From the NCBI GenBank assembly GCA_015501585.1, contig JADNRY010000144.1, positions 1-64,000 on the forward strand: a DNA stretch of 64,000 nucleotides, read 5' to 3'. The position numbers were made by a program, and so were the translations under genes. Positions 23,562 through 35,622 of this stretch are shown here, piece by piece (position 1 is the stretch's first letter; each line of letters starts with the position of its first letter). Below the pieces are notes generated by a model. That model saw only the letters and a program-made list of their open reading frames with translations. It made no database searches and was not told where the DNA came from. This DNA comes from Rhodocollybia butyracea. Lineage: Eukaryota > Basidiomycota > Agaricomycetes > Agaricales > Omphalotaceae.

Positions 23562-26001
23562 TCATATCTTCCAACTCGCTCCCTTCCTCCTCACCTGCAT
23601 CCACCTTGACACAATAATCAGAAACGCCCCAAACAGCTGCACCACCGCGCTGAACACCACCGGCGAACCCAGAAGTACTCGGGCGAGTGCAGGAGGGCGC
23701 CGGAGATTGGGCTTCCTGTGAGGAGAGCAAAGCTGACGAAGAAGGAGAGGAAACCCATGCGGGTGCTGAGTGCGTGGAAGGGTGCGTGGAAGGGTGCGTG
23801 GAAGGGTGCGTGGAAGGGTGCGTGGAAGGGTGCGTGGAAGGGTGCGTGGAAGGGTGCGTGGAAGGGTGCGTGGAAGGGTGCGTGTGAAGATAGAGATAGG
23901 ACGAGATAGGACGAGATAGGACGAGATGAAAGAAAAAAGAAGGTGAAGGTGAGGCGGTTAGTATTTTTTGAATCGTCAAGGAAGGAAGGAAGGAAGGAAG
24001 GAAGGAAGGAAGGAAGGAAGGAAGGAAAGAATGCGAGAACGAAAGAAAGGAAGGAAGGCAAGAATGAAAGAAAGAATCGAACTCGAAGACTCGAACTCAC
24101 CCAACTTCATTAATATTCTTCGCAAACGTCGCCGCCACAGGCCCAATCAGCGAAGCGACTGTATCCCCAACCAAAAAAAAAAAAAACAAAAAACAGCAAG
24201 TTGTAATCAGCGTTATATTCCACAACTAGAGTTGAATATCTGGGACGAACATCCTCCTGAAGTGAAACCATAGAGAATCGCGAATACAACCGTTGCAGGG
24301 ACTGATTTTGATGCGAGGAGCACGAATACCAAGGACCCGGTGGCGAGACTTGTTATGATTGTGACTTTTGTCGGAGGAATGGATCGGAGGAGTGGATTGT
24401 GAGGATTTGGTGAGTGGATTTGGACGAGTGGATTTGGTTGAGCGAACCGAGTGAACTATAGAGTCAAGGACGACTCACCGTTAAAAGCACCAAAATGATC
24501 AGCGAAGTAATTCGGTAGTGTTCGTCCTAGTACGCCCGTGATGTTAAGGATGGTGATCTATAACGGTAATAATAACGGTTATAAGTAAAGTTAAAGGTAA
24601 AGTAAAAGCCAGTTCGCAAAGTCCACTCACCCCGTAAGTCACGATATTCGGCGGTAGATCATGTTTCGAACAAAATAGCTGCAGGTAGAAATCTAAAAAG
24701 CAAGCGAAAACAGAAAACAGAAAAGAGGTGAGGCGAAACTTGATGAGATGAGAGAAATAGTCGGGAGTAAAATGCGTACATGGTACGAATAATCCCCAGA
24801 ATACGAAGAATGAGCTAGTAAGGGCACAAAAGGTATCATCAACGAAGGGAAAGACACAATTAAACGCAGTTTTTCAACGTACCCCACGGTACACACCATA
24901 TACGGAAGATCCTTTAACATTCCCTTTATCCCCATATCCATCGCACCCGCCGAGCTATTCCCAGATTTTCGACCAACGCGCGCTGGCAACCGCGGTTTCA
25001 TGATCAAGTTCGATATACCCAGAAGGCCGAGAAACATGAACGATTGCGCGCGCACAGCCCATGCGAACCCGATTTTGGGAAATAAGTGGTTGAGGAGGAT
25101 TGGAGAGATGGCGGCACCGAGGGATCCGCCTGTCGAATGAAGAATGAAGAGGTGTATATAGTAAGTAAAACCGAAGTAAAACCATGAACCGAAACCAAAA
25201 TGAAAGCATATGTATATTAACGAAAGCGTTATCACTCACCAGACAGCACTATCCCCATCGCAAACGCACGTCTCCTCCGAAAATAATGCGAGCATATCGA
25301 CAGCGACGGCAAGAACACCATGCCCATCCCAATACCCATTCCAACCCCCTGCGCAAGGAAATTCTGATAATAGTGCTGTGGCTTCGCCAGGGAGAGCATG
25401 AACGATCTAAAGGCCAACAATCACACACGCGTCACGTCCCAAATCCAAAAGTCAACAAAGGCGTTACAGATTATACACGAACTCAGGAGCTCACGAAAAG
25501 ACATAAAGCACACTTCCGCCCCACATCAGCCACCTGAAATACCCTCTATCGAAAAGCTGCCCGCTGAAGATGCCGCCGCCGAAGAGGAGAAAGGCTTGGA
25601 GGGAGCCGATCCAGGAGATGGAAGCGGGGGAGAAGTTGCTGAGGGAGTTGAGGGTGTAGTAGTTTTCGTATACGCCGAAGGACTGCATGGTTCCGGAGGT
25701 GCAGAAGAGAGTTAGGAAGCTGTTACCAGTGCACGAAGGTGAGTACTTGAGTACTGAACGCGCTGAACGTCGAAGAAGAATGAAGAACATACCATCCAGC
25801 TACAGTCATCCATCCCTGTAAACCACCTTCCGGGAACGTCGTCAAATCTGTTGGCGCTGGGTCTGGCGTCGGAGCAGCAGTTTCCAAATCCTTGTCTTTG
25901 ATTTCCTCGAGCTCGCTGGACGATTTTCCCGAGCTTATCCGAGGCTCATCCGGGAGAGACCGTCCCTCCAAGCTCTTTCGCGCATTTTGCTGAAGCGACA
26001 T
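23562..26001 (-). CDS. MFS transporter, monocarboxylate-transporter-like; 3' frameshift
   Basis: The ATG at 26001 opens a long hydrophilic N-terminus, then FPEGGLQGWMTVAGW, the usual entry to TM1 in fungal monocarboxylate-type carriers. Later exons give CTSGTMQSFGVYENYY, SISWIGSLQAFLLFGGG, ICSHYFRRRRAFAMGIVLSG (the loop 2-3 motif) and GSLGAAISPILLNHLFPKIG. The last exons read ASLIGPVAATFAKNINEVG and, after a 335-nt intron (23766-24100), TRMGFLSFFVSFALLTGSPI. After HSPEYFWVR (near 23667) the conserved continuation VVFSAVVQLFGAFLIIVSRW is one frame away, ending at the TGA at 23562-23564. A one-base deletion would explain this; the other frame stops earlier. The substrate, often a short organic acid or unknown in this family, cannot be told. 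It is either a recent pseudogene, an altered C-terminus or an assembly error. Confidence 0.75.
23770..23881. repeat. 12-bp minisatellite inside the last transporter intron
   Basis: The unit GTGCGTGGAAGG is repeated about nine times without visible differences. It lies directly beside the intron's 3' splice site, whose AG corresponds to 23766. The repeat opens long frames in several phases (WKGA, VEGC, HAPF, HPST repeats) that are artefacts of a unit length divisible by three. Confidence 0.9.
23978..24027. repeat. GGAA microsatellite in the same intron
   Basis: About twelve perfect GGAA units, read TTCC on the transcribed minus strand, so a long pyrimidine run in the intron. Three copies of the 10-mer ATAGGACGAG stand between this run and the 12-bp minisatellite (about 23895-23922). 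Confidence 0.9.
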
Positions 26002-26337
26002 GGCACCAGGACTTGACTTTTAACTGGGACGCACGCGCTGTGATAGTGATAGTAGGAAAGCAAACAGGAGCAGAGGATTATTTATCAGCTGAACATTGGG
26101 TTTCTTCCACTTTCGAAGCCTGATCGATATCTGTTGGACACATAGAATGAGCTGCCAGGTGACGTGGGGGAGAAGAATCAAAAAACGATGTGTACATGGC
26201 CTTGCACATAGGCGCCTTACATATCATTACATGTACTACAGCCGATCACTTTAGTGCCCATCTATGCATACGCACACACACATCTAACATACATCAAGCT
26301 CTGAAAATGAATGAGTGAACGGAAGAGGAGGGTTTTA

Positions 26338-26950
26338 TTACATGGCTGGTCCAAGTAGCGCTGAACGCCGGAAGCTGTTATATCCCGTACTCTGGATCTT
26401 TGGCCCATCTATGAATGGATCAGGGGCCGTTGCTGAGCGATGAGTCCCGTCGTTGTGGGTTGATTTCATCTTAAATTTCAATCTCACACTGTGGAGATGC
26501 TGTATGGCGGGAACGTCACATGGGATTTGCGATTCAAGTATGAGAGGACTCACGTATACGGTATCACGTACATGGAAGGCGCACAAAAGATAACACCTGG
26601 ATAACACATGCGTCGTACTAGGTTCAAATGTTCAGAAAAATGTAGAGGAGCGGGTATAGTGAGGTATAGTGAACCAGTAGATATAAAACATAACGAGAAC
26701 ATAACGATATCGATGAGACAGTATCAAAGATCATAGGAAGTAGGCAAGACTCCGCCGAGAGCAGTGCGACGATCGTAGGGAGATTAAGCGTCCAGAATCC
26801 AGAGGAGTTTAGGGTGGCGTTAACACGATACGTATGGAGACCAGCCTCCAAGTAGTTATTGCGCAAGAACCTGACATCCGCCGAGTTACGCTCGTTGTGG
26901 ATCCGAAGTATAATCGCTTCTTGTTCAGAGCCGACGTTGTTGTACGACAT
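26338..26950 (-). CDS. Hypothetical protein fragment or short gene
   Basis: Two frames on the minus strand look like neighbouring exons. The first (26950 down to about 26740) reads MSYNNVGSEQEAI, then GLHTYRVNATLNSSGFWTLN, with no low-complexity bias. A possible terminal exon follows an AG near 26509 and reads HLHSVRLKFKMKSTHNDGTH to a TAA at 26338-26340. I do not recognise the family and the upstream start is not resolved; exon 1 may begin further right. A GT-rich spacer between the two could be an intron with donor GTACGTGA. Confidence 0.3.
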
Positions 26951-27559
26951 GAGCCATAAATCGAATGTCGGATTAAACCAAGCGGAGCGAATAGAGACGA
27001 ATAGACGAAACTGAAGACGAAACTAGAGACGAAAAGACGAAGTTGGTACCATTACTCCAGGGCTCATGCACCTGCATTATGGCCCGAAGATTCGCTTCAA
27101 TAAAGCCTCTACATGTGTTGCCAGCAAGTCAGAGTTGTTACGCGGCATAATAAACAAGCGGAACATACCAATGCCTCCTTCCCTCATCCAGTTCAATGGA
27201 ACGATCTCGGATAGCAGGATGAGTTGACCTATTTTCAGCAGTAAAACCAGCCTAGCCTAGGAAACTTTTCGCTATCTGGTTAGAGACGAAAAGTTTCCTG
27301 ATAAAGTAAGACGACAGCCACAGTGTGGCAGTATATACGATAGAACAAGTAGCAGCCGTTCAAATTGCCACATTGGTTGGGTTGAGGACTTGATATATAG
27401 ATCTAGAAAACGTCTGTGAAAGGTAGCGAGGAATTTTGACCACACGAAGAGCGAGAGGGAAAGAGCAGATCGACACTTTAAATGAATTCTTCTGCGTCAT
27501 GTATTCGCAGCTGGGTTCGTTGTCGGGTGACTTCATCCTGAAATTGACATCTGAGGAAC

Positions 27560-28370
27560 CGCGACTTGTGTTTTGGGAAGCGGTCAGTACTTCAGTAGCT
27601 GCGCGCAGAGATAGGAATTGTAGAAGAGAGACGCGGTGGCGAAGCGATGAAGTAAGATGAAGATGTCGATGAGATCCCGGATCGAAACTATGAACGGAAC
27701 ATGATGCATGATGTGCATGTATAGTTCATGAGAACATTGTTCGGCAGACCCAGAAAACGACAACTCACTCGCTTGTGTAGCTATCATTAATCATTTCCCG
27801 TTCTCAGATTTTTTGGTCGTTCCTTGCCCATCTTTGACCAATTGGAACGGATCTTTGAATGCATCCGTTGGATCGGTATGGGCCGCTCCTCCCTCGTTGC
27901 CTTTTCGAAAGGTTCGTTCGTCGTTGAGAGAGCACGATATATATATATACAAAGAATGCGAAGAGAGATTGACACTGCGCACTGCGAGTATTGAATATTG
28001 CTGAATGTGCTCTTGCAGTAGAGCTATAGGCCGCAACTCCACGTCCACATCCACCTCAGCTGCCTCTCTACCTCTTACCATTACCACCAGACAACGTTGC
28101 CTAGGAATCACTATAAAGCTTCGAGGCTGGTAAGTTAATCAGTATCCCGGATCGTTTCATAAAGGTTTTCTTCAGTTGGGGGCTTTTGGACGACCAGAAT
28201 GGTAGCGAGAATAGCATGATGCCAGAGTAAGAATGAAAGAAAGAGTACCGGTGACCGCCGTTGAACGTTGAGGATGATGGTCTTGAGCGAAAAGACGAGA
28301 ATCCTCGGGTTACATAAGTGCCGAACGGCAAGAAGCGGCCTTGTTCGGCTTTGGTCTATAATTCTCTGAG
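27560..28370. repeat. Left copy of a diverged direct repeat flanking the kinase-GTPase gene
   Basis: This stretch matches 32640-33420 in the same orientation through many blocks: GCGACTTGTGTTTT, AGAGATAGG..TTGTAGAAGA, GATGTCGATGAGATCCCGGA, the CCCATCTTTGA..AATT block, GGCCGCTCCTCCCT and GCCGAACGGCAAGAAGCGGC. The copies have many indels, so the duplication is old. Neither holds a convincing ORF. The two copies bracket the gene at 28829-31873 almost symmetrically. Confidence 0.7.
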
Positions 28371-28828
28371 GTTAACCTCGCTTTTTTGATGGGCTCTCCT
28401 GCAAGATTCTGTGGTGATAAGTTACCTTTATGAGCGCATGAAAAAGAAATGATACGATACGTAAGCAGGCAACGCTCGCCGCCCAGCTTCCCAGACCTTA
28501 ACTACGCGTCAAAGCTAGCTCCTTCAAACTAGTTATCCCACACAGTCCACTTCCAACTTGGTACTGAGCTACGTTACTGAACCTGGTGAACCTTGGCGAT
28601 CTCTCTTGAACTCCAGGAGGCCAATCATTACCGCACACAGTCCCGTTGAGGAAGTAACAACAAGTCCTTATCAACTTTTTGGTCCCGCAGACGTTACCAG
28701 GTGTGTTGCGGTGGAAATTCACTCATTATTCTTTATTCCGAGTCTCCTGATCTTTATAGACTTCTTCATAATACATATAATACATTTTTTTAATACTGTA
28801 AGGCAAAAGATAAAAGATAGATAAGAGA

Positions 28829-31800
28829 CTAGATAAAGATTGATTGTAACACTATCCGTTTAGCACCTTCAACAGCGCGGACAGCAAACCTGAAACCCAT
28901 TTTTCGGGAGAGAATTTGTTTGAAATTATCTTTAGTATCTTTCTTCTCAATACTCCCCTCTGCCTGGTTGTAATCCATCGGCCAGGTATGCGCTCTCGGA
29001 GCACTCAGGTCACTGTCCAACAGCCTCCATAACATCTTGGCCGTTTCAATCTCCTGAATTATCTTCCGTATGTTTGCTCTGTCCCACTCCAGCTCCTGTA
29101 CCCGCTCACTGCCACTCCCCAACTCATTTATTTCTGCTTGTACCGCAGCCAAATCTGCATTGTGTTTCGCAGCAAGGATATCCATTTCTTCACGCATCGA
29201 TCCAGCAGCCGTATCCTCGAATTTCTTTCCTTCTTCGCGTATCTCCTTCGTAATCTGGACATCCACAGGGAACTCGAATGTGAAGATTTGATCAATCACA
29301 CTCTGAGCAGTGACTGCGTAATCCTGGGTGTGTTGCATCAAAAGAGCGCCCCCTTCAACCAGTTCCTTGAAGAAGTTGTTGTGCATTTGTCTCTCCCGTT
29401 CCTCACCTTCGTGTTCGCTGACTTTGTCCAAAAATGTGGTAAGCACTATAGTGTTCTTGTATGTATCGGTACCACAGAGTTTTTGGAACATTCTGAGGTT
29501 TATCTCATCTTGGCCGCTGAACCTGGGCTCAGAGATCCTTTGGAAGTACACTAGACCATTCAGCTTCCGATGGGCATCATACCTTGATCAATGTTCAAGA
29601 CCATCCACTTAGTGCAAAGATAGTGATGAATTGGGGGAATAAACTCACTCTTCCAGAAGGAAATCGGTAATCTTTTTCAACGTATATGGGTACGAAGAGC
29701 TATCAAAGCCCGGCATGTCAACAATGGTCACATTGCGACCGCTGCGGGAATCAGTGAAGTCAACACGCTCCATAGTCCCTGATTGTATGGTCTCAACTGG
29801 GCGATCACCTGAAATCGATCTGATGAACTATAAGCACACCATTGGAAGGTCAGCGGAAGCAAAACAGGACGAGGGATTTGACATCACCGATGATTTTCCT
29901 GAGTGGGAGCTTCCCATAACACTATGAATAACGTAGTCAGAGCTGTAGGATCTCACAACAAGGAGACACTTACAATATGGTAACGCTATCGTCAGGATTT
30001 GAGTTATGGTGAGTTCTAGTGTTTTCCATTATGACGTTGCTTGACAGTGGGACATTCTTTAACGCATTCATTTCTGCTCGTAGCACAGCCAACTCTAGTT
30101 CGTGCTTAACGGTGGGACTATCCACTTCGTTGCGCTGAATGTCCAAGTTATATAATAGCTTGGCCCATTCACGCTGGTTTGCATCCCTCTCCCTTTCGAC
30201 CTCTTTTTCAAATTCTAGGCGAGCTTTCTTCTCTGCATCCAAATCCTTCACTAGCTTGGCTATCTCATTCTCCCAGCTCTCTTGTTTTCTCTGTATCTCT
30301 TGCCTCCTGTTCTTCAACTCATTTATCTCGGCTTGCATCTCAGCTACCTCTTCCTTGTGTTTGGCAATGAGTTGTTTGACTTTCTCCTGTGCGTTCCTTT
30401 GGTGTATCTTCTCAATACATTCAGATAAGAATTGCCAAGCCGTGAGTGGAATGTCTTTGTGCTCCAAGTTGGTCCATATACTGGTTGTGATGTTTGGGTT
30501 ACAATCAGGTGCTGCCATGGACTCTGGTGCACTACTAAGCTCTGATCCAGCCACATCTCCAAGTTCTCGCCGGACCATCTCAGCAGTTGGTCGAATAGAC
30601 GGTTCTGCCGCCCAGCAGCGTTCTATAAGGGACCACATTGTGTCGTTCAGCTCAATGGTTGCATTGTCTGGGCGCAAAGGGCGATTTCCTTGGATTATAT
30701 CCTGCATAACAGCGACATCATTCCTTACCAGATGGAAAGGAAGGAGTCCTGTATATATCTGGTGTTCTTTTAGTTAATCCTGAACTAGGGCTTTCAATAT
30801 AAAGAATTGGCACCTCATAGCATACACAAGCAAAAGCATATACATCACTCTCGTATGAGGGTGAGGCTGGCGATGGCTTCAAAAGCTCCGGCGCCATCCA
30901 TCTCGTAGTTCCTTTCCCATTGGTTGTGGTGCTTGATGTTATTTTACAAAGATCTGCACTGTCCACAATGCGCGATAGTCCAAAGTCTGCAATGCATGCT
31001 CTTTCTGCAGCGGTTATGAGAACATTGACCTTAAAAATCCAAAATTAAGATGGAAAAAATAGAAATGGACATGAAATCCCTCGCACTCCTTTTAGGTCTG
31101 CGTGAATAATCTTCATCCTATGCAAATAGGCGAGGCCACTGGCAACATCACAAACCTATTTGGAGGATTTAGTGGTGCCACAATTTTTGAGCAGGATCGA
31201 ACGCACAAGCAAGTAATGGTCTACTTGATCTCGAGGTTTAGCTTGCAAATACTGATTGAGATTGCCATTGTCCATCCAAGGAGAAATCAAGCAGATTCTT
31301 GTGTCATCCAAGAAATAAAGTCCAAGGAACGGTAGTAAATTTGGATGTTCTAGTTGCTTCCAGATTATCGCTTCGCATACAAATTCCTTCCAATGATGAG
31401 CCTCAGTATCCTGTATTTTGGCCAATATAACTGAAGACGCACTCGTACAAGGCTCTCAATATCTGATTTCAAGTAGACTCTGACAATCTTAAGACAAACT
31501 GTCTGTGTCGACTCCCCAATCATCCCTTTCCATATATCCCCGAAACCTCCAGCGACTACAGGATGTTTCCCTAGTGTGTTCACATTTTGGATCAGCAAAC
31601 ATTTTGGGAATACACTCGAACGCTTTGAAAGTCGGAGCATTGCTTTGCAAATGGCCGAACGAAGTGGCGGTTTGACATCTGGGTATCCAGATAGCTATAA
31701 AACTACGTTAGCAGCGCGGAAAAGCGAAACTTACAGGATAAACATACTGTTTGGAGGAGATCAAGCAAATCCTCGGCATCGTCTCCTCTCTGTGCCAACA

Positions 31801-31873
31801 ATTCCTTGTACTCCTCTTCGTGAGCAAGCACAATTTCTAATTCTTTCAAGAGTTTTTTGATATCCATGCCCAT
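28829..31873 (-). CDS. Protein kinase (TKL-like) - coiled coil - AIG1-like GTPase fusion
   Basis: One minus-strand gene of about 840 residues. The start is the ATG at 31873 or 31867 (MGMDIKKLLKELEIVLAHEE); upstream in-frame codons lack an ATG. Exon 1 ends DLLDLLQT and joins LSGYPDVKPPLRSAICKAML. The kinase domain has the glycine loop AGGFGDIWKG, beta3 lysine in VCLKIVRVYL, catalytic loop IIHADLKG/VNVLI (HRD reads HAD, aspartate kept), IADFGLSRI and TTRWMAPELL, followed by ERCWAAEPSIRPTAEMV, the usual end of fungal TKL kinases. A charged coiled coil follows (about 30090-30430). The GTPase domain begins VTIFVMGSSHSGKSS (P-loop near 29890-29915), then FIRSISGDRPVETIQSGTM, DMPGFD (29702-29719) and VLTTFLDKV. 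It ends in another helical region and stops at 28829. The restored frame needs an intron right after GKSS. The protein is probably cytosolic and its role is unknown; a signalling or incompatibility function is inference. Confidence 0.78.
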
Positions 31874-31913
31874 GATCAGAGGAATGGTGAGAGTCACAAA
31901 TAGGCGGTGCACT

Positions 31914-32600
31914 CAGGCCCTGAATCATGGGTGTCAATGCCGCATATTGTATAGGCTGATTCTCGGGAAGTCCACTAATTTATCAAAAAGAAAGTGGAGA
32001 GCGTCATAGCCTCAAAATATCTGATATTAGTATTTGATCCGAAGTGGGGTAGGAGCTGTAGGAGGCCACAGGAGGCTGTAGGGCTACGGAAGCAGGAAAG
32101 TAAGGTTCAGAGGCGATGCAAAAAATAAAATACACAAAGGATGACTGGATGAGTATGAATGTAGATTTGGGGTGTTTTCAAGGGCACTGCGTTTGTTTTC
32201 CGAAAGTTTTTTTTTTTGGATTTGGATTTGGCAGTTGTGATTGAATCTGCCAGGGGAGGTGCACACTGAGGGATTCAGAGTTGGGAGTGGAAGAGTTGAC
32301 ACTGTTGATGAAGGGCTTGGTATTCGCGGGGTCCGAATCATCCATGATCTCTGGCCCCCGCTGGTCCCCGTTTCTGTTTCTGTCGGAAAGCCTTGGAGGC
32401 CCTTGTTTGCTTGATAGCCAAGTTTGCAAGTGACGACGAAACCGCACCAGTCTTGGACAATAAGTTCTTCTAGATCGGGACAACTGCTCTAAAGATCGAC
32501 CAAAGTTGGACCAGAGCCTCAAGGCCTCACGAGGCGTTCCCTGGGAAGGCGCATTGAAAATACTACAAGAGCCCTAAGTTCGCCAAAAAGAGATATACTC
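31914..32600. other. Upstream region of the kinase-GTPase gene, no gene
   Basis: This is the presumed promoter and 5' region. It holds a run of T (about 32207-32219) and purine-rich stretches. Overlapping short frames on the minus strand (32084-32341, 32178-32522) have no recognisable features. Confidence 0.4.
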
Positions 32601-32639
32601 GAAGCACGATAGTACATAGTGACAATACCATATGAACCA

Positions 32640-33420
32640 ACATCGGAGGTCCGTGACTTGTGTTTTATTTGTAGTGAGGTCGGTAACTGGGTGTAGAGAT
32701 AGGGGTTGTAGAAGAGAGACGCAGTGCAAAGCGATGAAGTTAGATAAAGATGTCGATGAGATCCCGGATCGAAACCATGAGAATGTTGTCCAGCAGACCC
32801 AGAAAACACACACTCGGTTGCGTCGCTATCATCTCCCATATCCTTGCCCATCTTTGATCAATTTGAATACATCCGTTCATCGGCCGCTCCTCCCTTTTTG
32901 CCTTCTCGGGAGGTTTGTTCAAGTTGTTGACACAGGGCCTATACTAGGAATGCAGAGATGTGGATACTGTGCGCTGCGAGTATTGAATATTGCGGAAAGT
33001 GCTCTTGCAATAGAATTATCAATTCCACCTCCACCTCCACTGCCTCTTGACCTCATACCACCAGACAATGTTGCCTAGGAATCACTAAAGCTAAGTTAAC
33101 CAGTATCCCGGATCGGTTTTCTTCACTTGGAAGGACTTTTGGACGGACAAGATGGTAGCGAGAACACAGAGAAAATGAAAAGACTTGAGTACCAGTGAAA
33201 ACCATTGAACGTTGAACATTTAAGATGATGGTCTTGAGCGAAAAGAACAAAAAGACGAGAATATTCGGGTGACATAAGTGCCGAACGGCAAGAAGCGGCC
33301 TCCTTCGGCTTTGGACCGGGAAGGCGCAGACACGTTTTCCCCAGGTTTTCCCCATCTTTCAAGCCAGTTCAAGCCGTTTTCTCCCCAGGTTGCGTATAAT
33401 CCTAGGCGGCTGAAGTTAAC
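32640..33420. repeat. Right copy of the diverged direct repeat
   Basis: This is the partner of 27560-28370, in the same orientation; see that entry for the matching blocks. A shared piece CTGAGGTTAACCTC / CTGAAGTTAACCTCA closes both copies at the right-hand side. Confidence 0.7.
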
Positions 33421-33655
33421 CTCATGTCGAAGGGAGTATCTTCGGAGTAAGGAGTCCCGCCCTTCGCCTCTTTCGGCTTCCGTTGTAGGTGGGACGTGTT
33501 TCGTCTGGGGTATGGTTTATCCTCCCGGAGGGGGGTATTATTTTCCTTGATTTCTATATTATTTATATTACCTATTTCGTTTATCCGAGTGCCTATCTCT
33601 GACTTGGCAGTTTCGTGTATTGACTTATATACAGGTCATGTTGTCCTTATCCCTC

Positions 33656-33832
33656 AGTCGTTGTCTTGCACACTTCTGAGGGTACGTCTACTTTATTTAT
33701 ATTTCTGTGATACTCATACTTACGCTTATGTACTTAGTTAAGCTTATACGCGTTTCACAGGTACTTACCGATCTCAATACGAGTCGTTGTCTTGCACACT
33801 TCTGAGGTTAAGCTTATACACGTTTCACAATA
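33656..33832. repeat. Two-copy local direct repeat
   Basis: GTCGTTGTCTTGCACACTTC and the TGAGG after it occur at about 33658 and again at about 33783. GTTAAGCTTATAC(G/A)CGTTTC occurs just after each (about 33737 and 33807). The spacing differs, so the second copy has lost the intervening DNA. No gene is evident. Confidence 0.6.
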
Positions 33833-33839
33833 CCAAACA

Positions 33840-35622
33840 AAGCCGTCAAATGAAACGCTATGAAACGGCAGAGGATAAAAAACCGGGGCGAAGAAAAGAG
33901 GGTCAGTAAAAGAGTGAAAGGGAGAAGGGAAAAAGGTAGACCAAGGGTAGGCGGGAGGAAGAGAACAACTTGAAGTAAGTGCACTGAACCGTGATGTACG
34001 TCACACCCCGAGGTCTCCATCCACTTCACCCCTCTTCACCCCTGCCTGCGCGGTAAAAACTGCCCCGGGCCATGGTTTCAAAACTTGGAACAACTCCGAG
34101 TCTTAAGAGTTTACAATGGACATGCCCAGTCAGCTCTTAGCTACTCAGACCTACTTACTCTGATGGCAGCGAAAAGTGTACTCTACATATCAGTTATTCG
34201 TTTCAGGTTTTTTCCAGACCAGGTTCGACGTTGCCACGGGACGCTTTTAATAATTTTAAAATCTACCTTATACATAGATCAGGCCCTTTAATAAAGCGCT
34301 ATGACGCGGGGAACCAGTAAGGGTAATTAAGCGCTCTCGACTGCATAGAGAGAGGCACCTCTGGATTCCAACAAGGGTGTGTGCGTACTGTGTGCGTAGA
34401 GGTGTATAGAGTATGCAGCTACGGGTATGTCGCTATAAGTGGGCTTAGGTTCAAGCCAGAATGGCTCGAATTTTTTTCGAAAGGAAAGACATAAAACAAG
34501 TGCGCTTACCGTGGTCAATTTGTCGTTGACGGTGCCATGGAATGCTACCCAGGGATATTATCATCATATCCATAGCTCGTCATCAACATCTGCAAGTATC
34601 TCCCACACTGGAAGGCATTCGAAAGTGCCGCTGTTATTTCCATAAAACAAGCAAGGCCGGGCCATCGTGGGGGCCTCACTGGCCCCTGGCCCATAGATCT
34701 TTAAGTTTAGCTCTTCAAAGAAGGTTTTAGCTTCCAATAAACGTCCATGTAATAAGCAGTAGTAAGCTGCAGTTCGTTCTCGTGGTACCTGATTCCCACA
34801 CTTACTGCCAGTTGGCGTCTGCTCATCAAGCCAGAAACCATGTGCACAATAGTTTTGAATACTTTAAGATGAAATGCAGAAGTCTAAAATCTAATTAAAT
34901 AACTATCGCTGTGCCTAGTCTCGTACGCCCACACCACACCTCACAAACTTGAGGATTCATTACTTGTGATCGTCTCTGATCTTCTCACCATCCTCAGGCT
35001 GCTCCTGTCAGCGTTAGACTCTTGGGAGACCACAGCTCATCCAAGTACATCCCACCAATACCTCAGGAAGGAAATCAAATGGAAATCGACTCGCACACAG
35101 GCACTGATATTGCCACCCTCCTCTTCAGTTCTGTTACGGGTACTTACTGTATCAGTACTATCTGGCAGGTTCCTGTAATCTGTAATCTTAACATACATAC
35201 TGCTTTTGCGGCATGTTGCATATTTGAAGATAATATATAATCCCCTGACAATGATAGTGGGTCCTGGGTCTGAACGGGATGCCAGTGAGAAGCCCATGTA
35301 GAATTGTACATCTGACGACCTTATTTCTGTCGTTGTAGAAGTGACGATGAATAGTGCATATGATGTATTTCAGGATGCAAACTATGCAACACGACAGGCA
35401 TCCATATTTGATTGCGTTGCCCAAATCCCTGCGACTATGAAGTCAGAAAGATGGACAAGATTTATCCTATGTACGTTATGTATCCAAGCATGAACTCTCT
35501 GCGATTTCTCAACCTGGCCGAAGAATTCGAAAAAAATATGTATACTAAGCAACTCGGTTCAGTAGATGGAGGAAAGAAGCGCAACCACAAAGCATTGGCG
35601 TCCAATGGAGTCGATATATATG
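33840..35622. other. Intergenic, with remnants of a decayed repeated gene family
   Basis: No intact gene. Around 35190-35360, minus-strand frames (KVVRCTILHGLLTGIPF) resemble frames at 38280-38350 (LVKCTIFHRLL). This marks an old duplicate of the decayed sequences at 37960-39300. A CT-rich stretch lies near 33900-34030. Confidence 0.35.

Noticed and set aside
23554..24100. Long frames with HPST, HAPF, WKGA or VEGC repeats on both strands
   Set aside because: They come from a 12-bp repeat inside an intron of the transporter gene; a unit divisible by three keeps several frames open.
30139..30777. 212-codon plus-strand frame opposite the kinase-GTPase gene
   Set aside because: It is the antisense shadow of the coiled coil; Ser/Phe/Leu-rich composition mirrors the Glu/Lys/Gln codons of the real strand.
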